From the NCBI RefSeq assembly GCF_014905175.1, contig NC_057792.1, forward strand, positions 16,126,963 through 16,190,962: a stretch of DNA of 64,000 bases. The letters are read 5' to 3'. Position 1 is the stretch's first letter. Each line of letters opens with the position of its first letter. Made by a program: the position numbers and the translations under genes. Under the pieces are notes generated by a model, which was not told the DNA's origin, ran no database searches, and was given only the letters and a program-made list of their open reading frames with translations. Shown one piece after another: positions 36,376-47,637 of the stretch. The DNA comes from Aphidius gifuensis (taxonomy: Eukaryota > Arthropoda > Insecta > Hymenoptera > Braconidae).

Positions 36376-37312
36376 ATGTTTGAAATGAGTCGACTGTTTA
36401 TTCTACTGACAATCTTTTATACTTTGGTAATGTTTAATTTTTTTTATATATTTTAATTTTTATTATTGAATGTTTAATTAATTTTTTTTTATTGTTCTCT
36501 TATTAGATTGTTATTAATTCATCTTCAGTTGTTTTTTTGCCATCTCCAATCCAAATAAATACGCAGCCAGCACATAATGAAGACATATTTGTAGATTTAA
36601 AAATACGTGCTGGAAAAATAATAGATGAAATACAACCAATCATTGGAAATTTCAAAGAAATATTTGATTCAATTTATGAAAATTATAAGAAAAATATAAC
36701 GACTGAATCAATGATTTATTTGGATGAAATTAAAAAATTTAATAATTCAATTAATGAAGTTTGTTTTGAAGACGGTTTTCAAAAAATGTATTCAGATTAT
36801 CTTGACACAATTGACAACATAACTATTTGCTTCACACAGGAATTACAAAAATTTAAAGAAAGAAATATTCCAGTTCATAAAGTAATTATGATCAAATTAT
36901 TTTTTAATTTTAATGTAGCTAAAATTTTTGATAATAATATTACTTTCTTTTAATTTTTTTCAAGCTTTATCAAGAAATGGCTAATCGAATGGATTTCAAG
37001 TGTACTTATTTTGCTGAGGTATTTAAAGGGTGTAAAGATCCAACTGTACTAGAAATAGCAGGAATGATGAACATCTTGGAACGTAGAAAAAATGATATGT
37101 TGAAAAAAAATTTCACAAGTGAAATTAATTATACACGTTCAATGTTCATTAAATGCAATGAAAATTCAAAAATTAATCTTGATAAATCATTGCGTGTTGA
37201 AGCTCTGGAAACAATTAAATGCCAAAATTTAACAACAATTTTTGATAAAATATTTATGAATATATATGATTTTTTTATTTTTAATTCTAAAAATGAAACG
37301 TTGAAAAATTAA
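36376..37312 (+). CDS. Secreted six-cysteine protein, array member 1
   Basis: Exons 36376-36426, 36507-36881 and 36965-37312 give 257 aa. I do not recognise the function. Exon 1 encodes a signal peptide (MFEMSRLFILLTIFYTL). The mature part is helical and charged with six cysteines in the same order as members 2 and 3; the first two are C103 and C125. The shared core reads SIYENYKKN, YLDEIK, YLDTIDN and CFTQELQKFKERNIP. It has N-glycosylation sequons. It carries about 25 extra C-terminal residues that the other members lack and is the most divergent of the three. Candidates to test are DUF725/TsetseEP-like secreted proteins, salivary or venom proteins. Confidence 0.8.
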
Positions 37313-38037
37313 GAGACAATAATTTGTTGTTCAATAAAACGAGATATAATTTAAATGAAATTTTCATTGTAAAAAATGATATAATTATTTTGTCTAAATT
37401 TTTAAATATTCTTGTTAATTTAAAAATAAAATTATAAAATATTTATATTTAAAATGTAATTAAATCAAATGATGAAAATAAAAAAATATAAATTTATAAC
37501 ACATAAAATATTTATTTTTAATTCCTTTTCTTTTTATTTTTTCAATCGAATTTATTGATATTTTTCTTATCTGCAGACTATTTTTGACCTAGTTTGATAA
37601 AACTTGAAAAACATTTTAAAACTGACAAAGAAAAAAAATACTAATTACAAAATAATTAGTATTTTTTATTGAAAAAGTATTTGATTAAGTAATTAAAGTC
37701 TACTTGTAAATTGAAGAGAAAAAATTGAACAAGAGAATTATTTTACTGCTGTCCGGTAATTCTATTATAACAGAAAAAAAAAAAAATAATAATTTACAGG
37801 ATAGTTACATAATTGAGATTGTTTAAAATTTAAATATATATTTTTTCAGAGTGGATAATATTTCGCATTAATGACTTAAAAATAAAAAAAGCCTAGGGGC
37901 TAATGTTGGAAATTTTTTTGATAAGAAATCTATTTTAAATTACAGTGTATCCATTTTTGATTTATATAAGCCAACGATAATTTATTTTAGCTTACTTCTA
38001 ATCGACATTCAACAGTTGTCAAGGAAAAAACAAAGTC
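37313..38037. other. Spacer between array members 1 and 2
   Basis: 3' flank of member 1 and promoter of member 2. The last ~70 bases (CGACATTCAACAG...TCATGAATTTAAAACG) are nearly the same as before member 3. Confidence 0.5.
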
Positions 38038-38912
38038 ATGAATTTAAAACGATCATTTATTTTACTGATAATACCATTGTATTGTCTGGTAAGTTTTTTT
38101 ATTTTATATAATTTTTTGCAAATTGTTTTTTAGATGATTTTAATTTTTTTTTTATTCATCAGATTGGTCTGGTTTTATCTAAAAATATTCATCAAAATCC
38201 TTCGAGTCTTCAACCTAATGATTTTATCCAACGTTTATCTCGAAATCATTGGTTACAAAATGCAGATAGAAATGTTAAACAAATTATGAACGAAGCACAA
38301 CCACTTATTGAAAGTTTATCATCAGAATTTAATTCTTTATATGAAAATTATAAAGAAAATATGACAAATAAATCATTGTATTATTTGGATAAAATTAAAG
38401 GATTTAAAACTAATTCAAATGAAGATTGTTACACATATGGGTATCAAGTTATGTATTCAGCATATCTTGAAGCAATTGATAACGTGACTGATTGTTTCAA
38501 GCAAGAATTACAAGAATTTAAGGAAAATAATATTCCAATTGATCAAGTAAGATATAATAAATTTTTATAATTTTAAATACTCAAATGTAATTATAATAAT
38601 TACATTTTAATATAATTTTTACTTTTATTATTCAAGGAAATGAAAAAAATAATTGAAGATATTGACTATGAGTGTCATGATGGATTTTTTTTGGGTTGTA
38701 AACCACAATTACCTTTATCAGAAATAAATATGATGATAATGGAGCTGGAAAATACAAAAGACCAGATGTTAAAAAAAGATTTTACTGATGAAATTAGTTT
38801 TACAAAATTGAGTATTGATGAATGTACTGAATTTTCAATCGTAAAACTTGATGAATTATTGGATAATGGTGTATTAAAAGCAATTGAATGCAAGATAAAT
38901 TCAGAAAATTGA
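38038..38912 (+). CDS. Secreted six-cysteine protein, array member 2
   Basis: Exons 38038-38088, 38163-38546 and 38637-38912 give 236 aa. Function unknown. The signal peptide is MNLKRSFILLIIPLYCL plus the start of exon 2 (IGLVLS). Cysteines are at 106, 128, 158, 166, 208 and 230. Predicted sequons include NMT, NKS and NVT. Intron positions and phases (both phase 0) equal those of members 1 and 3, which supports tandem duplication. It is closest to member 3 (YYLDKIKG, YTYGYQVMYSAYL, CFKQELQEFKENNIP). No catalytic motif is visible, and the helical, disulfide-linked build suggests a binding or carrier role, which is inference only. Confidence 0.82.
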
Positions 38913-39555
38913 TAAAAAAATGATTATAGACCATGGTTTTACTTTGAGCTGTGTTTATAATAATCTTAAATAAAGTGCTCAATTAACAGTTTAAAAAAAT
39001 AAAATACAAAAAATGATTATTATTATTAAAATGAAATAAAATAAAATGAAAAAAAAATTACAATATTATTTATTTTCTTGATGATAAATAAATAAATTTT
39101 TAGCTACATAAAAAATATTTTTATTGAAAAGATTATTATTATTTTTTTTAAAAACTGATGCACCTGATTTTTTAAATATTTCGAAAAAAAAAACATTTAA
39201 ACCAAGGTTATATAGTTTGATGATTATAAAATAAATATATAAATATATTTCAAACAATAATTTTGTTTTTATTGAATTTTTTATCACACAGTACGTATAT
39301 TATTTTTTATTTTTCTCTATTTGTCATCTTATCATAAATAACTTGATAGTCAAATAGAAAAAAATAAAAAAATTTATAGCCCGAGCTAACACTTGTTTCT
39401 TATCATTAAAAATTCCAAGTATAAAAAAAAGCTCCAGGGCTTGGTTTCAAGTATTCAGTCTGACTTGTTAAAATTATTATTAACATTTAAAATAATATTT
39501 CTGATTTATTTGTTTCGATTCGACATTCAACAGGTGACAAGGAAAAAATAAAGTC
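38913..39555. other. Spacer between array members 2 and 3
   Basis: AT-rich. A TATAAAAAAAAGC stretch at about 39420-39432 sits some 125 bp before the member 3 ATG and is a plausible TATA box. The 40 bp before the ATG match member 2. Confidence 0.5.
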
Positions 39556-40397
39556 ATGGATTTAAAACGATCATTTATTCTATTGGTACTTTCGAATTGT
39601 TTAGTGAATTTTTTATTTTATAATAATTGTTTGCAAATTGTTTATTAGATGATTTTAATTTTTTTTATTTCTTAGATTAGTTTGGCTTTATCTGAAAAAA
39701 TTTATGGAATTCCATCACACATACAAGATGATCAATCCATTCAACAGTTATCTCTGAATCATCGTTTGAGAAATGCAAAAATAAATGTTAAACAAATTAT
39801 AAATGAAACACAACCACTTCATCAAAATTTATCATCAATATTTAATTCTTTATATGAAAATTATGAAAGAAATATGACAGATAAATCATTGTATTATTTG
39901 GATAAAATTAAAGGACTTAAAACTAATTCAAGTGAAAATTGTTATACTTATGGGTATCAAGTTATGTATTCTGCTTATCTTGGAGTAATTAATAATGTGA
40001 CTAATTGTTTCAAGCAAGAATTACAAGAATTTAAAGAAAATAATATTCCAACTGATCGAGTAAGATATAATACATTTTTATGATACTTTTAATTTTAATT
40101 TTAATATAATTTTGACTTTTATTATTAAAGGAATTTAAAATCATAATGAAAAATATTAATTATGAGTGTCATGAATTATCGGATTGTAAACGACCAACTT
40201 TAACTGAAATAGAAAAAATGATAACAGAACTGGAAAATCATAAAAATCAATTGTTAAAAAAAGATTTTACTAATGAAATTGATTATACAAAAATAAAAAT
40301 TCATAAATGTACTCAATTTTCAATAGAAAATCTTGATACATTATTGGATAATGGTATATTACAAGCAATCAAATGCGATATTGATTCATCTTTTTAA
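39556..40397 (+). CDS. Secreted six-cysteine protein, array member 3
   Basis: Exons 39556-39603, 39676-40059 and 40131-40397 give 232 aa. Function unknown. The signal peptide is MDLKRSFILLVLSNCL continuing into ISLALS. The six-cysteine pattern is shared with members 1 and 2. Repeated sequons (NMT, NVT, NLS, NET) suggest glycosylation. DNA identity with member 2 is high in the first exon and 5' flank, so this pair is the younger duplication. Exon 2 is exactly 384 bp in both. Confidence 0.82.
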
Positions 40398-41068
40398 TCA
40401 AGAATTTTTAAAGCTATGCCTGTATTAATTAAAAAAAAATTATTAAAAAAAAAATTATCATCAAACTAAATAAACTGTAAAATTTATATTCAGATAAATT
40501 TTTTATTTGACTGTCTCAGTTAAAATTTTATTAATTAAGAAAAAGAAAAAAAATAATGAATTCTTCACCAATTGAAAATGAAATATTAATTTTCGCAAAA
40601 ATAAATATAAATATGTTTATAATAAAATTAAATTAAACATAAATTATTTAAAAAAAAATAAAAAATTATTTCAAATCAATGTAATCCAAATAATTTAACA
40701 ATAAACAATTAAAAATTTTACGTCTATTCTCTTTATTTTTGTGCATTTTATAATATTAATAATTACGATAATAAAAAATTTTATATATCGCATTTTAATC
40801 AATTAATAAACATCCTATAAAAACAATTATTACAAAAAAAAAAAAAAACAAAAACTATCAAAGCGTCATCAGTTTGTTGTAATAATTAAAATTGACAATA
40901 AATTACAGCATCAACATAATTTAAAAATCTTATTTTTATAATATTGTTTACATCGTCAATGAATTAATTAATAATTTATTTATCTCTAATTCTTTTTGTT
41001 TAATTTGGCTATTATTAAATAAATGATATTTTTTGTGCATTATTTAATATTACTATAATAATAAAAAT
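40398..41068. other. Convergent 3' region array / FGD
   Basis: AT-rich, no gene seen. Confidence 0.5.
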
Positions 41069-43550
41069 TTAATTTAATGAATCAATAGATTCGTTTGGCT
41101 TGTTTTTATCATAATCATCATTATTTTCAATAAAATTAGATGGTAATTCAGCTTTCATTGCTAACTTTAATGCATTTGTCCATTTTTTTTTGTCTTCAGG
41201 TGTTGTTGCATAAAGATAATAACATTTTCTTGAATGATGTATTTTAAATGTGCCAATTCTATCTTTTGGACTAAGTGCATCTTCATCTGGTAATTGAGCA
41301 CCTTCAGTTAATGTATAACCAGGCATTGGTGTTGCTGTTAATGCTTGTGTATCATTTACTGAACGAAATGAATATAATACAAAATCTGTATGCAAAGAAA
41401 ACCATCTTTTTTCCCATGCTTTTGTTGCTTGTGTTTTTAATAATAAATTACCAGATAATACACATGATTCATTTGCTGATACACATAATAAACTTGAAAC
41501 TGGACCAGATGTTGATGATGACGATGATGATGATGATTTATTTAATGACTTTGTCCATGCATTATAACATAAACGACAAACTTTCATTTGTTTATTAACT
41601 TCAAATTCTATTTTTTGGTTTAAGCATTTATTACATACAGTACTACCACATGATCTACAATGATGTTTTCTTTTAATAACATTAAATATTGCATCACATA
41701 CTATACAACGATTACTATTATTATTATTGTTATTATTATTATAATTAACATTATCATAATCATCATCAACATCAAAACTATTAATACCATTTTTTTTATA
41801 ATTATCAGTTATTTTTAAGCTAGCTTTTCTCTTGACATTATCATCAATTGTTTGAAATAAAGCATCAAGCCATGCTGTTTTTTCTTCAATTGATTCAGTA
41901 TATAATTCAACATTTTTATTACCATCTCTAATGTAAAATGTATTTGCAATTTCTAAATTATCACCCTCTGTAACATGTAAATTTTCAATATAAAATTTAG
42001 CACGTAAACGATATGGTGGTGTACGTGGTGGTATCAGTCTTATTGAACATAATAATAATATATCATTAAATAGAAATAAATATCTATCTTGATGATCACC
42101 ACTTCTTGCTGATATTTTAACAATACGTCCTTCTTTAACAAGTTCACGTGAACGACTGACTAGGTCTGTTGCATGACGAATACTTTCTTGTATTTCTAAT
42201 AATTTTTTAAATTTATCAATTTTTTTCATAGCTTCATTTGTATGATTTGCAGCAATTGATACTAATTCTAATGCTTTTTTACTATCATTATAATCTGGAT
42301 TATCAATATTTAAATTACGTATATAATCTTTTAATAATAATTCATATCTTGGTAAACGTTGTATTGGACATAGCATATGATGTGATAATGTTAATTTACC
42401 ACATATATCTAATTTTTGTATTTCATTTATAATATTTGCAAATTTTGGTATTTTTTGTTGTAATGTACTTATTAAATTCATAGCATTATCAAAATTTTTA
42501 ACATATTCAGTATACATTTTTAAAAATGGTGCTCTATATTTCATAATATCACCAATTCTTGGCTCGTTATTCCAATTATTAATACGTATTTTAAGTTCTG
42601 GTAATAAAAATTCATTATGTAAACTATATATTGATTTAATATTTGAAAAAATTTTTTGTACTGTTTCTTGTGAAAACATTGGATGTGCACGATTTTCTTG
42701 ATCAACTCTAAATTGAAATACTTGATCAATTAAATATAATATTTCAACATATTTTATTTCAGTCTCTAATAATTCATTTGCAATATTTTCAAGTTTTTTT
42801 AGTCTCTTTGTATCATTATCAATATTTTTATCAATTATTTTAACATTATCATCATCTTCTTGTATTGATGATATATCTATTTCAGATGAACGTGTTTCTT
42901 CTGATTCTTCATCACTTTCAGATTCACTCAAATCATATGAGTCAGATGTATATTTACTAGATGTATTACTTTGTGTTGTTGTTACTGAGTATCTGAAATT
43001 ATTTTTATTTATAAATCACATAAAAGTATTGATAAAATATTTAAAAGCTTTGCAACTCATTTTAAATTATTAATAGAATTTTTTTAAAAATAAATTTATA
43101 TTTTTACCTGTTACTTCTGTACTCGATGTGTGATACAATGGATTTTCTTGATGGTACAATATTGTCAGCAACAATAGTGTCATCAGTTGGACTTGATGCA
43201 GACATAATAAAATGTTTAAATCTTGGAAAACCAGTAAACTGCATTGAGGAATGTTTTGTATATTTTTCTTGTTGTTCATCTTGTTGATTTTTTTTTTTCT
43301 GTTGTTGATCATCAATACAATTTGAATCTGAATCTTGTGAATTACCATCATCACTTGTTGCACTTACAGAATCACGTTCATTTTTAATTTTATTATAATT
43401 ATCTAGTATTGTTGTTGTGGTTGTTGTTGTTGTTGTCGTTGTTGTTGTCGTTGCTGTTGTTTCATTTTCATCATCATCATTTTTTTCTAAATTTGTATAA
43501 AACTTTGAGGTAGATGTTGTTGTTGTTCTCGAACCAAACATTTTATGCAT
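41069..43550 (-). CDS. FGD-type RhoGEF (DH-PH-FYVE-PH)
   Basis: Exons 43108-43550 and 41069-42992 give 788 aa. FGD proteins activate Cdc42 (DH domain) at phosphoinositide-marked membranes and shape actin. The N-terminus is low complexity with a poly-Thr run and an acidic Ser/Glu stretch. DH spans about 211-400 (NELLETEIKYVEILYLI, LCPIQRLPRYELLLKDY). The first PH follows (LVKEGRIVKISARSGDHQDRYLFLF). FYVE is at about 571-630 (CIVCDAIFN, the PI3P-binding RKHHCRSCG, CNKCL, CRLC). A second PH ends near 765. The domain order is diagnostic, but I cannot tell which FGD subfamily it belongs to. The ATG at 43550 is the first in frame after a probable 5' UTR acceptor; an internal Met at 43541 is also possible. 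Confidence 0.92.
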
Positions 43551-46060
43551 TTCGATATTCAAGACCAAAATTTGTCTTCAATTGATTCTATTAATTACTG
43601 AAAATAACAAAAAAAAATTATTATATTTTTAATATAAAAATAATAAAATATTATATATTTTTTTTCTATTTTTTATTCATCAATTATCATGTTTATTCAA
43701 TGACTTTTTTAATTGACGATAATAATGTAAATAAAAAATACAAGATGACAAGCAACATTAGCATCTTTAGTGTTAAAAAAAAAAAAAAAAAAAAAAATTA
43801 AGTCATAACAACGTTCGAAGAGCCAGCTGTTCCAGTTATAAATTAAGACAAGATATATTTTTATACTCATCATAAAAATGCGATTATAATAGCTCCTTTA
43901 AATCATTGAATAATATTCTTATAAATGCATTAAAATTGTCGTTGTAATTGAGTTTTATCAATGACAAAAAAAAAGGATAAAAAAACAACAACTTCAGGGT
44001 TAACAAGTAACAATAAATAAATGAATAATCATTCGAAAAAAAAAAAAAAAAACTACAAGTTAACTTGAAAGGAAAGAAAAAATAAAAAAGCTATGCCAGC
44101 TGACTGATAATAATTTACTCCAATATAAAACCAGGAAGTACTCATGATAAATCCATGCTTCTGATACCTCCTGATAATTCAATAAATAGAATCGAAAAAA
44201 AAAATATATATATAAATAATAAAAACTAGGCGGGGCACTTGATAAATTATTATTAAAATCTATATAATTTTATAAATTTCCACTATCAAAAAATAATCAA
44301 TATATTCATCTAAAAATATAAATAAATAAATAATACAATAATTATTAATATAAATTATTTAATGACATGATTAATCATAATTATTTTTACCTTTAAATAT
44401 CAGACCCATTGATGAAATATTTTTATTTGACAATTGACACTGGTATTATTATTTATCTTGTTGATAATTTATTTTCTTTTTTTTTTCATTATTAATTTAT
44501 TACACAAACACATAATTACAATAACAATATGATAATTTTATTATCAAATAACGGTATGAAAAAAATACTAGTTGTGATTATAAATAATATAAAATAATAA
44601 TTTAACACTTGTTTGATGAACTTGACAATAAATCTGGATAGTTGAATTAAAAAATTGACAAAAATAGTAATTATATATCACCAAAACATTAATGTACATT
44701 TGCTCCAACTTGTTCAACAGTCACCAGTGTCACCACACACACACAACATCATATTACTGTTATCATCATCAGCATCATTATTATCATTATTATTGTTGTT
44801 ATTTTTAAACTGCGTTGCGGTTGAAGCGACGTCTCTCCTTTTGATGTTAAAAAATATATTATTTCTTTTTGATTGTAGTTTAATTATTATTAATTTTTTT
44901 TAAATGTTTGATAATAATTCGCATATTTTTATTATTTATTTGATTATTAAATGATTGTTTATATACGACAACAAACTATGAAGACTCGTTGATTTTTTTA
45001 TTATTGTCATGAATTATGATGACACTATTTGATGTCATATCTAGAGTATATTTTACAATTATTTCTAAAAATTATAGTTCAGGGAATTATGATTTAATTA
45101 TTTATTTAATATTGTTTATTTATATTTTTTCATATAGCTTTTCTTGGAATGCAGCCATTTTATTTTTCCTGACGTGAGATTAGGGCTTAAGTCAAGTAGC
45201 CGGTGTTGGGTAAATTCAAATTAAAATTGGACAAGTTGGACCTGCTTTGATCTGCTTGGACCTGGAAGTCGTAAAACACATTTAATTCTGCTTGTATTCA
45301 TCCTGATTGCTGCACTTTTTTTTGACCTGCATCAATGGTATCGTTTCATTATTTCATTATTTTATTTTCATTCATTCATAATATTTTTGCACGTTTATTA
45401 ATTTACTATAAAATTATTCATCAAAATTCGTTATGGTGATGCATTTTATCCCACAAAAATTCCTTCGTTAATGGATAATAATATCGGTTATTGTTGTCAA
45501 CATTAACAATAATTAATAACAATTATTTTTGATATTATAATTATTAAATCGTATCCGCAATTAAACCCTAATTTTGCGAATTTTTATCTGTTTTTATCCA
45601 CCTGATAAAATTGGATTCCCAAATTTATTTTGACAATAAATAGATGAATGAAAAAATGAACATTGAATATTTGATTGATTGATATTGCTAATGAGTCATT
45701 AAAAAAACAATAATGACAATTGCAAGCATTTAATTGTTATCTTTATTTGTCAACAATAAATTTTTGCCCACCGAGAAACTAACCTATATTTACGTGTTTC
45801 TTTTTTTTTTTTTTTACAAGCTCGATTAAATTCGATACTCATAAATAATTAAATAAACAATATATATTATTTATTGGATCAACGTTTGATCATTGACAAT
45901 TACAAAAAAAAAGATAACTATTATTATCTACGTACCTCTTTTGTGCAACTCGTTTTATTATCTAAAAATATTTCAAGTTAATATGTTAATCTAAATAAAT
46001 ATTTAATGGTATAAAAAAATAGTATTTTGCTAATTAATCCCTAATAATCAAAGAAACAAT
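43551..46060. other. FGD upstream region and intergenic
   Basis: Likely holds FGD 5' UTR exons: acceptor near 43599, donor-like TTTACC near 44387-44392. A less AT-rich patch at about 44690-44850 may be the promoter. A second such patch at 45170-45330 contains TTGGACCTG twice. No coding gene supported. Confidence 0.45.
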
Positions 46061-47160
46061 AGTAAAATAATTTTTTTTTAAACTAAATAAATTAAACAAA
46101 TGCTTTGTATGAAAAATCATTTTTTATTTTGATATTCTTAATGGACTAATTATGAAAAATTAACTTAAATTGTTACATTATGAAAAGTAATAAAGGCACT
46201 TTAATCCCTTATGATACAAAAAAAAAAAAACCAATTAAATTTCAAAGAAAAAAAGAAAAATGATAAATAATTATGTGGCTTTGAAATAATCATCAGTGCA
46301 AGTTGTATAAATATGTCCTTCAGAAGTTAAAAATTCAAGTATGTCATCAGCTTGTGCAGGAGTAATATTACTTGGTAATTTTGATACAAGATCATTTCTT
46401 TCAATACCATTTTCTTCATCAGAACAATTACGAATAATTTGTAAAATAATTGAAGGATCTTTACCAAGTCCATCAGTGACCTCATTATCATTTACATTTT
46501 CTGTACCTTGTTCTTCAAGTAGTGCCATATTTGTTATTTCTAATATATGTGAATAAACATGAGCAAGTTTCTTTACTGGTTCCATATTTAATATGAAAAA
46601 ATAACGACCAAGATCAGCTTGTTCACGTAGACTTCCAATTATTCTGACATATTTATTAACTTGAATACTATCATCTCTGTCTTCAGTTTCAAGCCAACGT
46701 ACTGCTGTTATTGTTCCTATTTTAATTTAAAACAAAATTATTATTAGTTGATGTATATTGATAAAAAAAATTAACAAATGATTCATCAAAATTATGGTTA
46801 CCTGTTTCATCATCAATTTCATATGATATTTTTGTTGCAACAATATCAATTTTACGAACAACTGCATAAATACATACAAGTTTAGCTGAATGACCACTAA
46901 CAGTAAATTTATCAGGTGTACCTTTGTACAATTGTTTTACTGTAACTGGTATAATACAATTACTTTCTGTTCTTCTATTCTCAGCTGCTGGAGTTTGGAC
47001 TGAATATGATTCATCCATAAATCCACCGGCTCCATTAGTAACTGATGTATCATTTTTGCTATCCCACATTTTTATCAATTGTTTATTCAAAATATATTTA
47101 ATCAATAATATCAATTAATAGTTTTTGATTAATTAACAACAAATTGAATTATTTTTTTAA
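46061..47160. repeat. Duplicated RPA2 unit, copy B
   Basis: Partner of 34465-35565, same orientation, about 11.6 kb away. The intron (46717-46801) appears identical to copy A (35129-35213), whereas exon 2 differs at many codons. Confidence 0.8.
46271..47069 (-). CDS. RPA2: Replication protein A 32-kDa subunit (RPA2), copy B
   Basis: Exons 46802-47069 and 46271-46716 give 237 aa. Same architecture as copy A: short N-terminus MWDSKN, OB fold, winged helix ending GHIYTTCTDDYFKAT. Exon 1 is nearly identical to copy A from YSV to ISYEI. Exon 2 is diverged in the stretch between OB fold and winged helix (LLEEQGTENVNDNEVTDGLG against LSEDKRAENGTENVNG...). The frame is intact, with no sign of decay. 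Which copy is ancestral cannot be told here; vertebrate RPA4 is a known precedent for a second RPA2-like subunit with altered function. Confidence 0.93.
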
Positions 47161-47637
47161 CGTTATTTGTTGTTGAAAAGGAGTAACAAGTTAGCTTTAA
47201 TACTGAACACGCTCTAACCTGCACGGTGCACCACCAAAATAATAAATAATAATAATTTAATAATTTATTGTTAAAGCGGTGTGTGTGTGTGTGTGTCAGT
47301 TATCAAAATATAAATATAACTTTCCAACCAAATAACATGACTAATTAATATTATTAACATTGTTAAATTTTATTTTATTTTCAAATTATATTTATTAAGA
47401 TTTTAAAATTCAATATTTACAATTTTTTTAAAACAATATTTAAAAAAAAAAAAAAAAATCAATACTGTATATTGGGGATTGTTTAAAAAAAAAAAAATGT
47501 AACTGGAATAAAAAAATATCAAAGCAAGCTAAATGATGTAAAATAAAAAATTATAATAATTCATTTTGATTGTAGTTAAAAATATATCAGCTTTGATATT
47601 TAGTCTATTTGATGTTTATAAAATCTCATGATCATGT
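47070..47637. other. Intergenic RPA2 B / SLC41
   Basis: Holds a (GT)9 microsatellite at about 47280-47297, the RPA2 B promoter and the SLC41 3' UTR. AT-rich, no gene seen. Confidence 0.5.
47279..47297. repeat. GT microsatellite
   Basis: About nine GT units in the spacer upstream of RPA2 B. Confidence 0.85.

Noticed and set aside
43437..43520. Trinucleotide tract in FGD exon 1 as a possible repeat-expansion locus
   Set aside because: It encodes an interrupted poly-Thr run with mixed codons, typical of low-complexity N-termini in this AT-rich genome.
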